Shown: positions 16,371 to 24,809 of the stretch, one piece after another | Layout of the letters: every line of letters begins with the position of its first letter | Position numbering within the stretch: the first letter of the stretch is position 1 | Assembly: GCA_028688015.1 (NCBI GenBank) | Contig: JAQTZB010000004.1 | Span: 186,001 to 250,000 of the forward strand | Reading direction: 5' to 3' | Length of the DNA: 64,000 nucleotides | Origin: Elusimicrobiales bacterium | Lineage (GTDB): Bacteria > Elusimicrobiota > Elusimicrobia > Elusimicrobiales > UBA9959 | Program-made: the position numbers and the translations under genes | Notes under the pieces: generated by a model | Seen by the model: only the letters and a program-made list of their open reading frames with translations | The model's database searches: none | Told to the model about the DNA's origin: nothing

Positions 16371-17137
16371 GCCGGCTCCGTGAGCTCCAGGAACACGTCT
16401 TCCAGCGTGGCGCCGTTCGCGCCTATGGCCGCGCCGGCGCGGGAGCGCAGCTCGTCCAGCGTGCCCTGCGCTATGATGCGGCCGTTGAGGATGATGCTGA
16501 TGCGCTCGGCCAGGCGCTCGGCTATCTCCAGGATATGCGTCGTGAGGACCACGGTGTTGCCCTTCGCCACGTAGGCCACCAGCATGTCTTTCACCGAGCG
16601 GGCCGCGCGCGCGTCCAGGCCGGTCAGCGGCTCGTCGAGGATGAGCAGCCTGGGCTCGTGGATCAGCGCGCCGGCCAGCGCCAGCTTCTGCCGCATGCCG
16701 CGCGAGAAGCCTTCCACGTACTCGCCGCGGTTGTTCCACAGCTCCAGCCAGTCCAGCAGCTCCCGGGCGCGGCGCTCGGCGTCGGCGGCGGGCACGGCCC
16801 ACAGGCCGGCCACGAACTCCAGGTATTCGAGCGGGGTGAGCTTGCCGTAGAGCAGCGGGTCGTCGGGCAGGAAAGCGGTCAGCGTCTTGGCGGCCGCCGG
16901 GTGCCGGGCTATGTCGTGCCCGTACACGGAGACGGCGCCCGCGTCGGGGCGCAGCAGGCCCGTCACCATGCGCAGCGTGGTGGTTTTGCCCGCCCCGTTG
17001 GGCCCCAGCAGGGCGTGGAATTCTCCGGCCGGGACGCTGAGCTCCAGCCCGTCCACGGCGCGCTTGTCGCCGAACTTCTTGGCCAGCCCTTTTATAGCCA
17101 GCGCCGCCGGCGCGCCGTCCTGTATGCCTGCAGTCAT
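16367..17137 (-). CDS. ABC transporter ATP-binding subunit
   Basis: 256 residues with a complete nucleotide-binding domain: Walker A GPNGAGKTT (~45-53), signature FSRGMRQKLALA, Walker B LLILDEPLTGLD and the H-loop TTH. It resembles ABC-2 type exporters of the drug, polysaccharide or Na+ kind. It is coupled to the permease at 14610-16370. The substrate cannot be inferred. GGGGAGG stands before the ATG. Confidence 0.93.
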   Translation of the reverse strand: MTAGIQDGAPAALAIKGLAKKFGDKRAVDGLELSVPAGEFHALLGPNGAGKTTTLRMVTGLLRPDAGAVSVYGHDIARHPAAAKTLTAFLPDDPLLYGKLTPLEYLEFVAGLWAVPAADAERRARELLDWLELWNNRGEYVEGFSRGMRQKLALAGALIHEPRLLILDEPLTGLDARAARSVKDMLVAYVAKGNTVVLTTHILEIAERLAERISIILNGRIIAQGTLDELRSRAGAAIGANGATLEDVFLELTEPA

Positions 17138-17177
17138 CGTTTCCTCCCCGTTGCCGCTTCTCTTATTCTACAAAACA

Positions 17178-17200
17178 AGACCGCCGGGCTGCCCCGGCGG
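17178..17200 (-). terminator. Terminator hairpin joined to TAGAAT box
   Basis: CCGCCGGGCT/GCCCCGGCGG hairpin after the M28 gene. The minus strand continues TCTTGTTTTGTAGAAT, a likely promoter of the ABC operon. Confidence 0.7.
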
Positions 17201-17226
17201 TCTCAGGCAGGCGGCTGGCTCCCGGT

Positions 17227-18507
17227 TTACTTGGCCAGCTCAGCGGCGAAGGCGGCGGCCAGCCGGGCGAACTTGGCCGCGTGGACGGCGCTGCCGCCGC
17301 ACGACGCCAGCGTGTCCGTGGGCTTGTGGATGAACGGGCTGTGAGCCTCGAAGGTGGACTCGAAAGCGTAGGAAGCCGGGTAGCCGTTCTTGGTCCACGA
17401 CGCGTGGTCCGAGCAGCCGTAGCCGCACTTCAGCGTGCCCCAGGTGTAGCCGAGATAGGTGTCTATCAGCTTGCCGAGGAAGGCGTTCTGGTCGGGGCTG
17501 GTATTGTCCGCCACGAAATAAATGTCCTTCTCGGAGCCCTTGTAGTTGACCATGTCCAGGTTCAGCATGCCTTCCACCTGCACGCCTTCCTTCTTGAACG
17601 CCGCGGCAATGTCGGCCGAGCCGCGCAGGCCGGCCTCCTCTGCGGCGAAGCCGATGAACTTGAGGGTCTTGGCCGGGCGGTAGCCGCTCTCCACCAGCAC
17701 GCGGACCACTTCCTGCGTGACGGCCGCGCCGCTGGCATTGTCGTCGGCGCCGGGGGCGGGGGTATCGCCGTAGCCGGCCACGGAATCTATATGCCCGCCT
17801 ATGACGATCACCTTGCCGGGCTCGGAGGCGCCGCGCACGGTCAGCACCACCGACTCCTGCGGGAAGGCGGCGTGCTTGAACGGGGCCACGGAAATGTCGG
17901 GGCGGCCCTCGGCGAACTTGGCCCATTCCTTCTGCAGCCACTTGGAAGCGTCCACCCCGGTGGCGTAGCGGGAGCCCCTGTTCTTATAGGCGGAAAGGGC
18001 GTTTATCACCGCCAGCACCGGCTCTTCCTTTACCCTGCCGGCCAAGTCCTTCACCAGGGCGGCCTGGTCCAGGGTGTAGGCGCGAGCGGGCACGGCGGGC
18101 GGGGCCTTGAGGTCTTCCAGGGCCGACTCCAGCGTGTCGTGGGCGAAGAAGCCGGGCGCGCGGAAGAAAGATCGCTGCATGCCGTCGGCCAGTTCAGAGA
18201 GCCTGTCGGTTTTATATTCGTAGATGGCTATGCGCTTGTTCTGGGCCACCGGTGCGCTCTTGAACAGCGCGCCGTCCAGGGCCGCCACGTCGCTTTTCTC
18301 CATGCTGACCCAGACCGTCTGGACCCGCTCGGGCCGGCCCTGCGGCTCGGGCAGCAGGCCGCCGGCCGAAGAGGCGGCGTCCAGGGCGGCCTCTATGGCC
18401 AGCCGCACGTCTATGCCTGAATCGAAGTCCGGAGCATACCCCGCGCGGGCCGCCGCGGCGCCGCCTGTTAATATAAGGGAAAGGAGAAAACCGGTAAGGA
18501 TTCGCAT
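17227..18507 (-). CDS. Secreted M28-family zinc aminopeptidase
   Basis: 426 residues with a signal peptide (1-22), a pro-domain of ~200 residues and a C-terminal M28 catalytic domain. Zinc and catalytic residues are all visible: H239 (GGHIDS), D255 (PGADDNASG), E290/E291 (AAEEAGLRGS), D318 (NLDMV) and H394 (FIHKPTDT). This architecture matches secreted leucyl aminopeptidases, which trim peptides from the N-terminus. Two cysteines (CGYGC) probably form a disulphide near the active site. It starts at the ATG 18505-18507. Confidence 0.93.
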   Translation of the reverse strand: MRILTGFLLSLILTGGAAAARAGYAPDFDSGIDVRLAIEAALDAASSAGGLLPEPQGRPERVQTVWVSMEKSDVAALDGALFKSAPVAQNKRIAIYEYKTDRLSELADGMQRSFFRAPGFFAHDTLESALEDLKAPPAVPARAYTLDQAALVKDLAGRVKEEPVLAVINALSAYKNRGSRYATGVDASKWLQKEWAKFAEGRPDISVAPFKHAAFPQESVVLTVRGASEPGKVIVIGGHIDSVAGYGDTPAPGADDNASGAAVTQEVVRVLVESGYRPAKTLKFIGFAAEEAGLRGSADIAAAFKKEGVQVEGMLNLDMVNYKGSEKDIYFVADNTSPDQNAFLGKLIDTYLGYTWGTLKCGYGCSDHASWTKNGYPASYAFESTFEAHSPFIHKPTDTLASCGGSAVHAAKFARLAAAFAAELAK

Positions 18508-18549
18508 ATCGCTCCGTAAGACCGCCGGCCGTGGTTGAAAATTTTTTCT

Positions 18550-18578
18550 TTGCAAAGCGGCCCGTCTATCGGTATAAT
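18550..18578 (+). promoter_or_regulatory. Sigma70-type promoter for the HELGHH protease
   Basis: TTGCAA, 17-bp spacer, TATAAT; the predicted start near 18585 leaves a 5-prime UTR of ~50 nt with AGGAAGGA before the ATG. Confidence 0.8.
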
Positions 18579-18636
18579 ACCTTAAATATTGACATTTGTC
18601 AGCCCCGGGGCCCCAGCCCGGAAACTAGGAAGGAAC

Positions 18637-19617
18637 ATGAAAAAAACCGTACTGCTGTCCGCCGTAGCCGCCCTGCTCGCCTGCACGGCCGCCCTCCCCG
18701 CCGCCGCTTCCGACTGCGCCGGCTTTCTGCCCCCTAACAACCTCAAGATCCCGGTTGACTCGCCCATGGCCAGGGGCATCTCCGAGGCCCAGTTCAACGA
18801 GGTCATGGACACCATCGAAAAGATCTACAAGCCCATAGTGGCCGCCCGCGGCGGCCAGCTGGTGCTTAAGCGCCTCTGGACCGACGCCACCGTGAACGCC
18901 TCGGCCCAGCAGAGCGGCAAGAGCTACATCCTTAACATGTACGGCGGCCTGGCCCGCCACGAGACCATCACCCAGGACGGCATGGCGCTGGTGGCCTGCC
19001 ACGAACTCGGCCACCACCTGGGCGGCGCGCCCAAGACCGGCGGCTGGAATCCCTGGGCCTCCAACGAGGGCCAGAGCGACTATTTCGCCAACCTCAAGTG
19101 CCTGCGCCTGGTCTTCTCCGACAAGGCCAGCAAGAGCTTCACCGCCCTGTCCGAGGGCGACGAAGTGGCCGGCCAGGGCTGTGAGGCCATGTACTCCTCG
19201 GACGAGGACCGCGCCGTCTGCTACCGGGCCGCCATGGCCGGCAAGTCCGTGGCCTACCTGTTCAAGGCCCTGCGCAACGAGACCGTCACCCCCCGCTACG
19301 ACACCCCCTCCGCCACGGTCGTGACCACGATGATGAGCGCGCACCCGCCCACGCAGTGCCGCATGGACACCTACCTGGCCGGGTCGCTGTGCACCCAGCC
19401 CGTAGACTCCGTCCTCAGCGAGACCAATCCCGCCGCAGGCACCTGCACCCGCTCCGCCGGCTTCCAGGCCGGCTTCCGCCCGCTGTGCTGGTACAAACCC
19501 GCCAACGCGGCCGAACTGCTGCCGCCCGGTTCCCGGACGCTGGACTTCGACCTCGATGGCGTCATCCCCGAGATCGGCCCGGCTTTCTCCGTGCTTAACG
19601 CCGGCTCGCCCCTGTAA
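18637..19617 (+). CDS. Secreted HExxH metalloprotease-like protein
   Basis: 326 residues with a signal peptide (1-25). The zinc motif CHELGHHLGG (H122, E123, H126) is followed by NEGQSDYFANLKC (E144 and D148 are possible third ligands), a gluzincin-like layout related to M48-type peptidases. At least ten cysteines lie in the C-terminal half, suggesting several disulphides. The C-terminal ~100 residues (from HPPTQCRMDT) are not recognised. It is probably an extracellular protease; substrate unknown. Confidence 0.8.
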   Translation: MKKTVLLSAVAALLACTAALPAAASDCAGFLPPNNLKIPVDSPMARGISEAQFNEVMDTIEKIYKPIVAARGGQLVLKRLWTDATVNASAQQSGKSYILNMYGGLARHETITQDGMALVACHELGHHLGGAPKTGGWNPWASNEGQSDYFANLKCLRLVFSDKASKSFTALSEGDEVAGQGCEAMYSSDEDRAVCYRAAMAGKSVAYLFKALRNETVTPRYDTPSATVVTTMMSAHPPTQCRMDTYLAGSLCTQPVDSVLSETNPAAGTCTRSAGFQAGFRPLCWYKPANAAELLPPGSRTLDFDLDGVIPEIGPAFSVLNAGSPL

Positions 19618-19640
19618 CCGGGGCGGTACGCCGCAAAACA

Positions 19641-19668
19641 AAAACCGCCGGGCTGCCCCGGCGGTTTT
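19641..19668. terminator. Bidirectional terminator
   Basis: AAAACCGCCGGGC/CCCCGGCGGTTTT hairpin with A-rich left and T-rich right flanks, between convergent genes. Confidence 0.85.
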
Positions 19669-19692
19669 CATTTTTCACACTCTCGAACGGGC

Positions 19693-20235
19693 CTAGACCC
19701 CGAAAGTTTCCTTGTTTCTTCTCATCGTCTGCTGGAAATACGCCATGTTCAGCCGGTAGAACCGGTCCTTGGTGAGCCTCACAAAAAAGACGTCCTTATG
19801 TTCGGGCAGGCGCTCGAACCCAAGCGACAGGAACAACTTCTGCGCGCCGGAATTTCCGGGGGCTATGTCGTCGGTCATGGCCTGCCCGTCGAGGTCGTGG
19901 AAGAAGTGGTGCAGCAGGAGCAGCGCCGCTTCGCGGCCGTAGCCCCGCCCGCGGTGCGCGGCCGCTATCTTGAGGTTCAGCCTGGCCGTGCCTTCCGCGG
20001 CTTTATAATCGTGGAACGACGCTTCGCCCACGCACCCGCCCGCCTGGTCCAGGACCAGGAAATAGCAGTCCGACCTAGACGCGGAAACCTTCTCGAACCA
20101 CTTGGCGAACTTTTCTTCCGGCCAGGAAAGCGGGCCGCCGACTTCCTTCATGGTTGCCGCGTCTCCCCAGAGGGCGGCGATCGCGGGGAGGTCCGCCCTC
20201 TCCGGCTTCTTCAGGACAATTTTTAAACCTTGCAT
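19693..20235 (-). CDS. GNAT-family N-acetyltransferase (RimJ/RimL-like)
   Basis: 180 residues with the GNAT core: acetyl-CoA loop AAHRGRGYGREAALLLL and the downstream NSGAQKLFLSLGF (Asn of motif B). The layout is like ribosomal-protein or antibiotic acetyltransferases of the RimJ type, but the substrate is open. GGGAGG precedes; the ATG at 20233-20235 is preferred to the GTG directly upstream. Confidence 0.85.
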   Translation of the reverse strand: MQGLKIVLKKPERADLPAIAALWGDAATMKEVGGPLSWPEEKFAKWFEKVSASRSDCYFLVLDQAGGCVGEASFHDYKAAEGTARLNLKIAAAHRGRGYGREAALLLLHHFFHDLDGQAMTDDIAPGNSGAQKLFLSLGFERLPEHKDVFFVRLTKDRFYRLNMAYFQQTMRRNKETFGV

Positions 20236-20323
20236 CACGAAACCTCCCGCGGCCCGCGCCGGCCCGGCTCAATTATACAACTTCCCCGCGCCCGCGCCCC
20301 CGCAGGGGCCGGCATAGTTTCGC

Positions 20324-20851
20324 TTAGAAGAATCCGCGGCTCCCCACCGAAATATTCTGGCTGGAAGCCAGGTCCACGCCTTCTGCGTCCAGCCGCACCT
20401 CCACCCGCCAGGTGATGCGCCGCCCCAGGCTGCCCAGCAGGCCCACCGCCTGGCCCAGGATGGAGTCGCCCCCGAACGATGCCTGCTCCGCGGGCACGTC
20501 GAGCTTGAACTGGTAATTGGCGGTGAAGCCGGGGGGATAGACCTTGGCCGCTTCCAGGATATAGCCGGCCCTGTAGATCTCGTGGGTGTGCGTCCTGGAT
20601 TTGCCGTTATAGCCGCGCTCCCGGACCGTCTCGGTGGCCACCAGGGCGACCGAAAGGTTGTTGCCGCGCACTTCCTTGCGTGTGATCAACTGGCAAGCCC
20701 CCTCCAGCTGTTCGCCCGGGTTAAACGCCGTCCTGGGCAGGGAGATAGTGATGCTGCCCTTGAGATACCTGGCGATGAAATAGGCAGCTACACCAGCTGC
20801 GGCCGCGACCGCCGCGCCTATAACCAGCAGCTTTGTCATTTCGGGATCCAT
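20324..20851 (-). CDS. Membrane-anchored arrestin/Spo0M-like beta-sandwich protein (tentative)
   Basis: 175 residues: one N-terminal membrane helix (~8-27), then a beta-rich domain (ITISLPRTAFNPGEQLEG, RGNNLSVALVATE, FKLDVPAE) whose strand pattern recalls arrestin-like/Spo0M proteins. The assignment rests on pattern only. The ATG with GGAGG at 5-nt spacing is chosen over an upstream GTG. Function unknown. Confidence 0.5.
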   Translation of the reverse strand: MDPEMTKLLVIGAAVAAAAGVAAYFIARYLKGSITISLPRTAFNPGEQLEGACQLITRKEVRGNNLSVALVATETVRERGYNGKSRTHTHEIYRAGYILEAAKVYPPGFTANYQFKLDVPAEQASFGGDSILGQAVGLLGSLGRRITWRVEVRLDAEGVDLASSQNISVGSRGFF

Positions 20852-20896
20852 CGGCACCTCCGTGAAAATAATCTTCCGTTAAGATCCTGCCAGACA

Positions 20897-20922
20897 AAAC
20901 CGCCAGGCTGGTCCCGGCGGTT
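20897..20922 (-). terminator. Variant GC hairpin terminator
   Basis: CCGCCAGG/CCCGGCGG, an imperfect copy of the common hairpin, after the stop at 20940; CAAAAC on the plus side gives a T run on the minus strand. Confidence 0.55.
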
Positions 20923-20939
20923 GTTGCGCGGCCGCGCGC

Positions 20940-21527
20940 TCAGCGCACTATGGAGAGGGGAATGAAGGTGGTGTAATGGTCCGGGGTATAGAAAACCTCG
21001 CGGCCGCCGCCTATCATCAGGCGCTCGGCGCCACGGAAGCTCAACACCGGGCCGGCCGTGTAAGTCACCCCGCCTATCACCACCGGCTCCGGACCGGAGC
21101 CGGCGGGCCGGTTGGGAACTATCAAGGTGTATTCCAGGTAATAGCCGGCCGGTTTCTTGGGCAGGCCGGCGTGGGGCTTGCTGTGCACGTTGCCGTCGTT
21201 GTCATAGGGCATCGGGGAGCAGACGGCTATCCGCGCCAGCAGGTCCTTGATCGCGCGGTCGCGGCGCTCGTCGCTGACCTTGGGAGAAAAAGTTTTGCCG
21301 GGGGCCAGGGCCTGGCTGGGCACGCAGGGCGGATTCTCGTACTGGCGGAGGCCGGTTTCCACGGCCGCGGGCGTTGAGACGGAGATCTCCGCCGCCGGCA
21401 CATAGACCAGGTCCGCGAGCAGGTCGTAAGCCCGGGCGGGGCCGGCAACCGGAGGGGCTGAGAAGGCGGGCGCCAGCCCGGCCAGGAACAGCGAGGAGAG
21501 CAGCAGTGAAAGTTTAATTTTTCTCAT
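20940..21527 (-). CDS. Secreted hypothetical protein
   Basis: 195 residues with a signal peptide (1-23). The mature region is beta-rich with two cysteines and a C-terminal half of Gly/Tyr-containing strands (YYLEYTLIVPNRP, VVIGGVTYTAGPV). No family was recognised. It is divergent from the rhodanese gene. Confidence 0.65.
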   Translation of the reverse strand: MRKIKLSLLLSSLFLAGLAPAFSAPPVAGPARAYDLLADLVYVPAAEISVSTPAAVETGLRQYENPPCVPSQALAPGKTFSPKVSDERRDRAIKDLLARIAVCSPMPYDNDGNVHSKPHAGLPKKPAGYYLEYTLIVPNRPAGSGPEPVVIGGVTYTAGPVLSFRGAERLMIGGGREVFYTPDHYTTFIPLSIVR

Positions 21528-21672
21528 TAGTTATATTATGCGCTCTGACCGGGCCCTGCGTAAGGGCAAAAAGTCCCAGGCGCTCCCGGTCTTTTGGGTC
21601 CCCCCCGTCCACGGCGCTCCTGCTTTTTGTATCATAGATGGCTGCCGGAGGGACCTTCCCCCGGGAATTTTT

Positions 21673-22032
21673 ATGGAAACATTTTCTTTCAGTTCCTTGC
21701 TGCCCTACCTCCCGCCAGCCGCGGTGCTGGCGTTCCTCGTCGTCAGGAGCCTGCGCTACAAGAGCGTAAAGGTTAATATCCCGCAGTTGGCTAAGGACGG
21801 CGCGATCTTCGTGGACGTCCGCACGCCCGCCGAGTTCGCCGCGGGCGCGCGCCCCGGCAGCCTGAATATCCCGCTCGATGCGCTGGCGCGGAGGGCCGGG
21901 GAGCTGGATAAGGAAAAAACCATCGTCCTTTCCTGCGCGTCCGGCGCGCGCAGCGGTTCCGGGGTGGGGAGACTCAAGCGTCTGGGGTTCAAGAACGTGG
22001 TCAACGCCGGTCCCTGGCAGAATACTCTCTAA
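21673..22032 (+). CDS. Membrane-anchored rhodanese-like sulfurtransferase
   Basis: 119 residues: an N-terminal membrane helix (~6-23) and a single rhodanese domain (FVDVRTPAEFAAGARPGSLNIPL). The active-site loop SCASGARSG carries the Cys that would hold the persulfide. Compact single-domain forms act in sulfur transfer or redox signalling. The frame opens earlier, but the ATG at 21673 gives a sensible anchor. Confidence 0.85.
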   Translation: METFSFSSLLPYLPPAAVLAFLVVRSLRYKSVKVNIPQLAKDGAIFVDVRTPAEFAAGARPGSLNIPLDALARRAGELDKEKTIVLSCASGARSGSGVGRLKRLGFKNVVNAGPWQNTL

Positions 22033-22054
22033 TCTTCCGCCAAGTTTGCGGCAC

Positions 22055-22084
22055 AAAAAAACCGCCGGGCTGTCCCGGCGGTTT
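22055..22084. terminator. Bidirectional terminator
   Basis: AAAAAACCGCCGGGC/GTCCCGGCGGTTT hairpin between convergent coding regions. Confidence 0.8.
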
Positions 22085-22101
22085 CACGCGTCTTCAGGCG
22101 C

Positions 22102-23487
22102 TTATTTCCCGGCCAGTTTCTGCCAGAGGAAGCTGTACTCCAGGGCCGACATGAGGGCGCGCTGTTCGTTGTTGGCCGCGCCGCCGTGCCCGCCCTCGAT
22201 GTTCTCGTAATAACGCACGTCCAGGCCCAGGTCCTTCATTTTGGCGGTCATCTTGCGCGCGTGGGCGGGATGCACCCGGTCGTCGCGCGTGGAGGTAGTG
22301 AACAGCACCGGCGGATACGCCGCGCCTTTTTCAAGATTGTGATAAGGCGAGAAGGTCTTTATGTACTCCCAGTCCTCCGGCTTGTCCGGATCGCCGTATT
22401 CGGCCATCCAGGAGGCCCCTGCCAGCAGGTGCGAGTAAGACTTCATATCCAGCAGCGGCACCTGCGAGACCAGGGCGCCGAACAGCCCGGGATACAGCGT
22501 GAGCATGTTGCCGATGAGCAGCCCGCCGTTGCTGCCGCCCATGGCGCCCAGCCGCGCGGGCGCGGCCACCCCGCGGGCGGCCAGGTCTTCAGCCACCGCG
22601 GCGAAATCCTCGTAGGCGCGGTGGCGCTTGGCCTTCAGCGCCGCCTGGTGCCAGCGCGGCCCGTACTCGCTGCCGCCGCGGATATTGGCCAGCGCGTACA
22701 CCCCGCCGCGGCTCAGCCAGGCGCGGCCTGTCACGCCGCTGTAGTAGGGATACATCGAAACTTCGAACCCGCCGTAGCCGTAGAGCAGCGTGGGATTGGA
22801 ACCGTCCAGCTTCATGCCCTTGGGCGAGACCTGGAAGTACGGCACCTTGGTCCCGTCTTTGGAGACGGCGAAGTGCTGGCCCACCTCCAGGCCCGAGGCG
22901 TCGAAGTAGGCCGGCTGCTGCTTGAGCTTCTCCGGCTGCCCCCCGACGCGCCCGTAGTACAGGCCGGCCGGGGTCAGGAAGCCGTCGATGTCCATCATGT
23001 ACTCGTCGGTATGCTCGGGGTCGATGCCCGCGGCCGACACGGTAGTGAAAGGCGGCGCGCCCTGGAAAGGCTCGCGCTTCCAGCCGTCCTTGCCCGGAGT
23101 CAGCACCAGCAGGCGGTTCTGCACGTCCTCCAGGACGTTCACCAGCAGGTGGTTGCGCGTCCAGTTGTAGCCGGCCAGCGAGCTGTTGGGAGCGGGCTCG
23201 TAAAGCGCCTCGAACCGCCGCTCGCCCGCCATGAAGTCGTCGAACTTGCCCGCCAGCAGGGCGCCCGCGGGATAGGTGCTGCCCGCCACGGTCCACGGGC
23301 TGCGCAGCTCCACCAGCAGCCACTCGCGGTAAACCGAGGCCGCCGCGTCGTCGGGCACCTCCAGTTTGCGCAGGGCGCCGTCCGGCCCGCGCAGGAACTG
23401 CTCGCTCTTGTAGAAAGCAACGCTGCGATAGACGAAATCGCGCTCGAATCCCTCGGTATCGTCGTGCGAGGCGCTTACGGACATGTC
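22102..23487 (-). pseudogene. Prolyl oligopeptidase (S9A), C-terminal fragment of interrupted gene
   Basis: About 460 residues holding the rest of the beta-propeller and the whole alpha/beta-hydrolase domain: Ser nucleophile in GGSNGGLL, Asp in STRDDRVHP and His in EGGHGG. It lacks the N-terminus and signal peptide, which are encoded at 24810-25535 in the same orientation. Joining the two parts gives about 702 residues, the normal family size. The open frame extends ~10 codons into the inserted DNA, so an internal start (ATG at 23482-23484) is possible, but the product would stay in the cytoplasm. Confidence 0.9.
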
Positions 23488-23837
23488 CCCCGGAATCCCC
23501 AAACCGAGTACCAATAATCGGGCATGATTTGGCCTTCCACGGTGAGTCCGAAAATGCTCCCTGAAACAGGCGGATAGCCCTTTCCAGCCTAAAAATGTTG
23601 CTTATTTGCTTATGCTGCAGAAGAGGACACAAATACCTGGGGTAAATACAGTAAAGACACGGTAAAAATGCGTGGGCCCTGGCGGTAGGCCGTTTAACGG
23701 AAGGTTCCAGGTCCAAGGACACTTAAGAAAGCGTACACTGTGCGCTAGACTATAACTATAGAGACCGGCGTGTGGCGATAAAGGTTTAAGCAGCGGTTCA
23801 GGGTGCGGAGTAAAAAATCAAGTTGGAGGAAAACAAT

Positions 23838-24743
23838 ATGAACGCAAGCGGCATACTGATGGCGGTTCTGATGTCGATGGCGGGCGGCGTATATGCCGCT
23901 GAGTTCGGTGATTTAGCGGTGAATGCCTCCGACCTGAAGATTTCGGCTATGGCTAAGAGTGACACTGGCCTGATGCCATCTGCCGTGGTTGAAAGCTCTG
24001 CTGAGGGCTCGAAGCCCCAATCGGGGAAATCACAGTATTATGGTGGTGATAACCACCACCCCGGTTTTCCTCAGTATTCACAGCAGTGGGCTAACACCAG
24101 ATGTTTTTATGACGGGAGCAATTTTCAAGTGATTCATAACGGCTCGCGATTCATTCAGAGCGTGGATTCCAACTATCCGAAAACCATCTGCGAAGGCGGC
24201 AGGGACGTTGCTGGGCTTTACGACGGGGATGACTTCTTCGTGTTTAACGGGAGGACCGGGAAGTTTACTTCTATAGGCGTAGACGATATCTCGGATTCTG
24301 CGCAACTAGTAGCCGGAAACGGTTTAGCGGCAATGTATGACGGAGATGACCTGTTTGTATACGATACCCGCGCAGAAAAGTTCTCAACCGTAGGAGTCGA
24401 TGATAATTATGGCGCGGCGCAACTGGTAGCCGGAAACGGTTTAGCGGCAATGTATGACGGAGATGACCTTTTTGTATATGATGCCCATGTAGGAAGGATC
24501 TTAACAGTAGGAGTGGACGACTTGTACTCGGGCTTTGAGATTGCTATGGGAGATAGAGTGCTTCTAGCTTATGATGGCGACGATGTGTTTGCATTCTGCG
24601 GCGGGGCCGTCAGTAGCACAGGAGCGGACGATAATGCCGGGGCGCAGGTCTATCCCGGGCCAACCCCCGGCATGTATGTGGGTTCGGCCTTTTTTACCGT
24701 CAACCCTTCGACCTGTAAGATAGAGAAGAGTTCTGTTCGTTGA
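23838..24743 (+). CDS. Secreted YDGDD-repeat protein (unknown family)
   Basis: 301 residues with a signal peptide (1-20). Residues ~110-285 are built from about four ~39-residue units of the form YDGDDxFVYxxxxxKFxxVGVDD plus AQLVAGNGLAAM. This may be a small beta-propeller or beta-solenoid, or Ca-binding through the acidic loops. A divergent first unit (RCFYDGSNFQV) lies before them, and cysteines occur at each end. TTGGAGG precedes the ATG. Base use differs from the neighbours (AT-rich codons such as GTA and TAT), which points to recent acquisition. Function unknown. Confidence 0.75.
   Translation: MNASGILMAVLMSMAGGVYAAEFGDLAVNASDLKISAMAKSDTGLMPSAVVESSAEGSKPQSGKSQYYGGDNHHPGFPQYSQQWANTRCFYDGSNFQVIHNGSRFIQSVDSNYPKTICEGGRDVAGLYDGDDFFVFNGRTGKFTSIGVDDISDSAQLVAGNGLAAMYDGDDLFVYDTRAEKFSTVGVDDNYGAAQLVAGNGLAAMYDGDDLFVYDAHVGRILTVGVDDLYSGFEIAMGDRVLLAYDGDDVFAFCGGAVSSTGADDNAGAQVYPGPTPGMYVGSAFFTVNPSTCKIEKSSVR
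24302..24535 (+). repeat. 117-bp tandem repeat inside the YDGDD gene
   Basis: Units start at 24302 and 24419. The first ~60 bp of both are nearly identical at DNA level, so the duplication is recent. Confidence 0.8.
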
Positions 24744-24763
24744 GACATAAGGTGCTTTCTGAT

Positions 24764-24799
24764 CCGGGATAGGGCGGTGTCCGCTCTATCCCGGTTTTT
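24764..24799 (+). terminator. Terminator of the YDGDD gene
   Basis: CCGGGATAG/CTATCCCGG stem with an inner GCGG/CCGC and a TGT loop, followed by TTTTTAT. It lies at the right end of the insert. Confidence 0.9.
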
Positions 24800-24809
24800 A
24801 TGGGGATAG

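Larger units (their letters stand above)
23488..24809. mobile_element. Lower-GC insert splitting the prolyl oligopeptidase gene
   Basis: 1322 bp flanked on both sides by GTC (23485-23487 and 24810-24812). Removing the insert plus one GTC restores a continuous frame reading K-Q-T-D-M-S-V-S across the joint. The insert is visibly richer in A/T than its surroundings, carries one plus-strand gene with its own terminator, and has no recognisable transposase. The ends share only a weak ATCCCC..AAACCG similarity in inverted orientation. The insertion mechanism is unknown. Confidence 0.75.

Noticed and set aside
24302..24535. Tandem repeats considered as a CRISPR-like array
   Set aside because: They are in-frame coding repeats of 117 bp without spacers of the right kind and no cas genes nearby.
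23488..24809. Insert considered as a classical insertion sequence
   Set aside because: No transposase, only a 3-bp flanking duplication and no convincing terminal inverted repeats; kept only as an insert of unknown mechanism.
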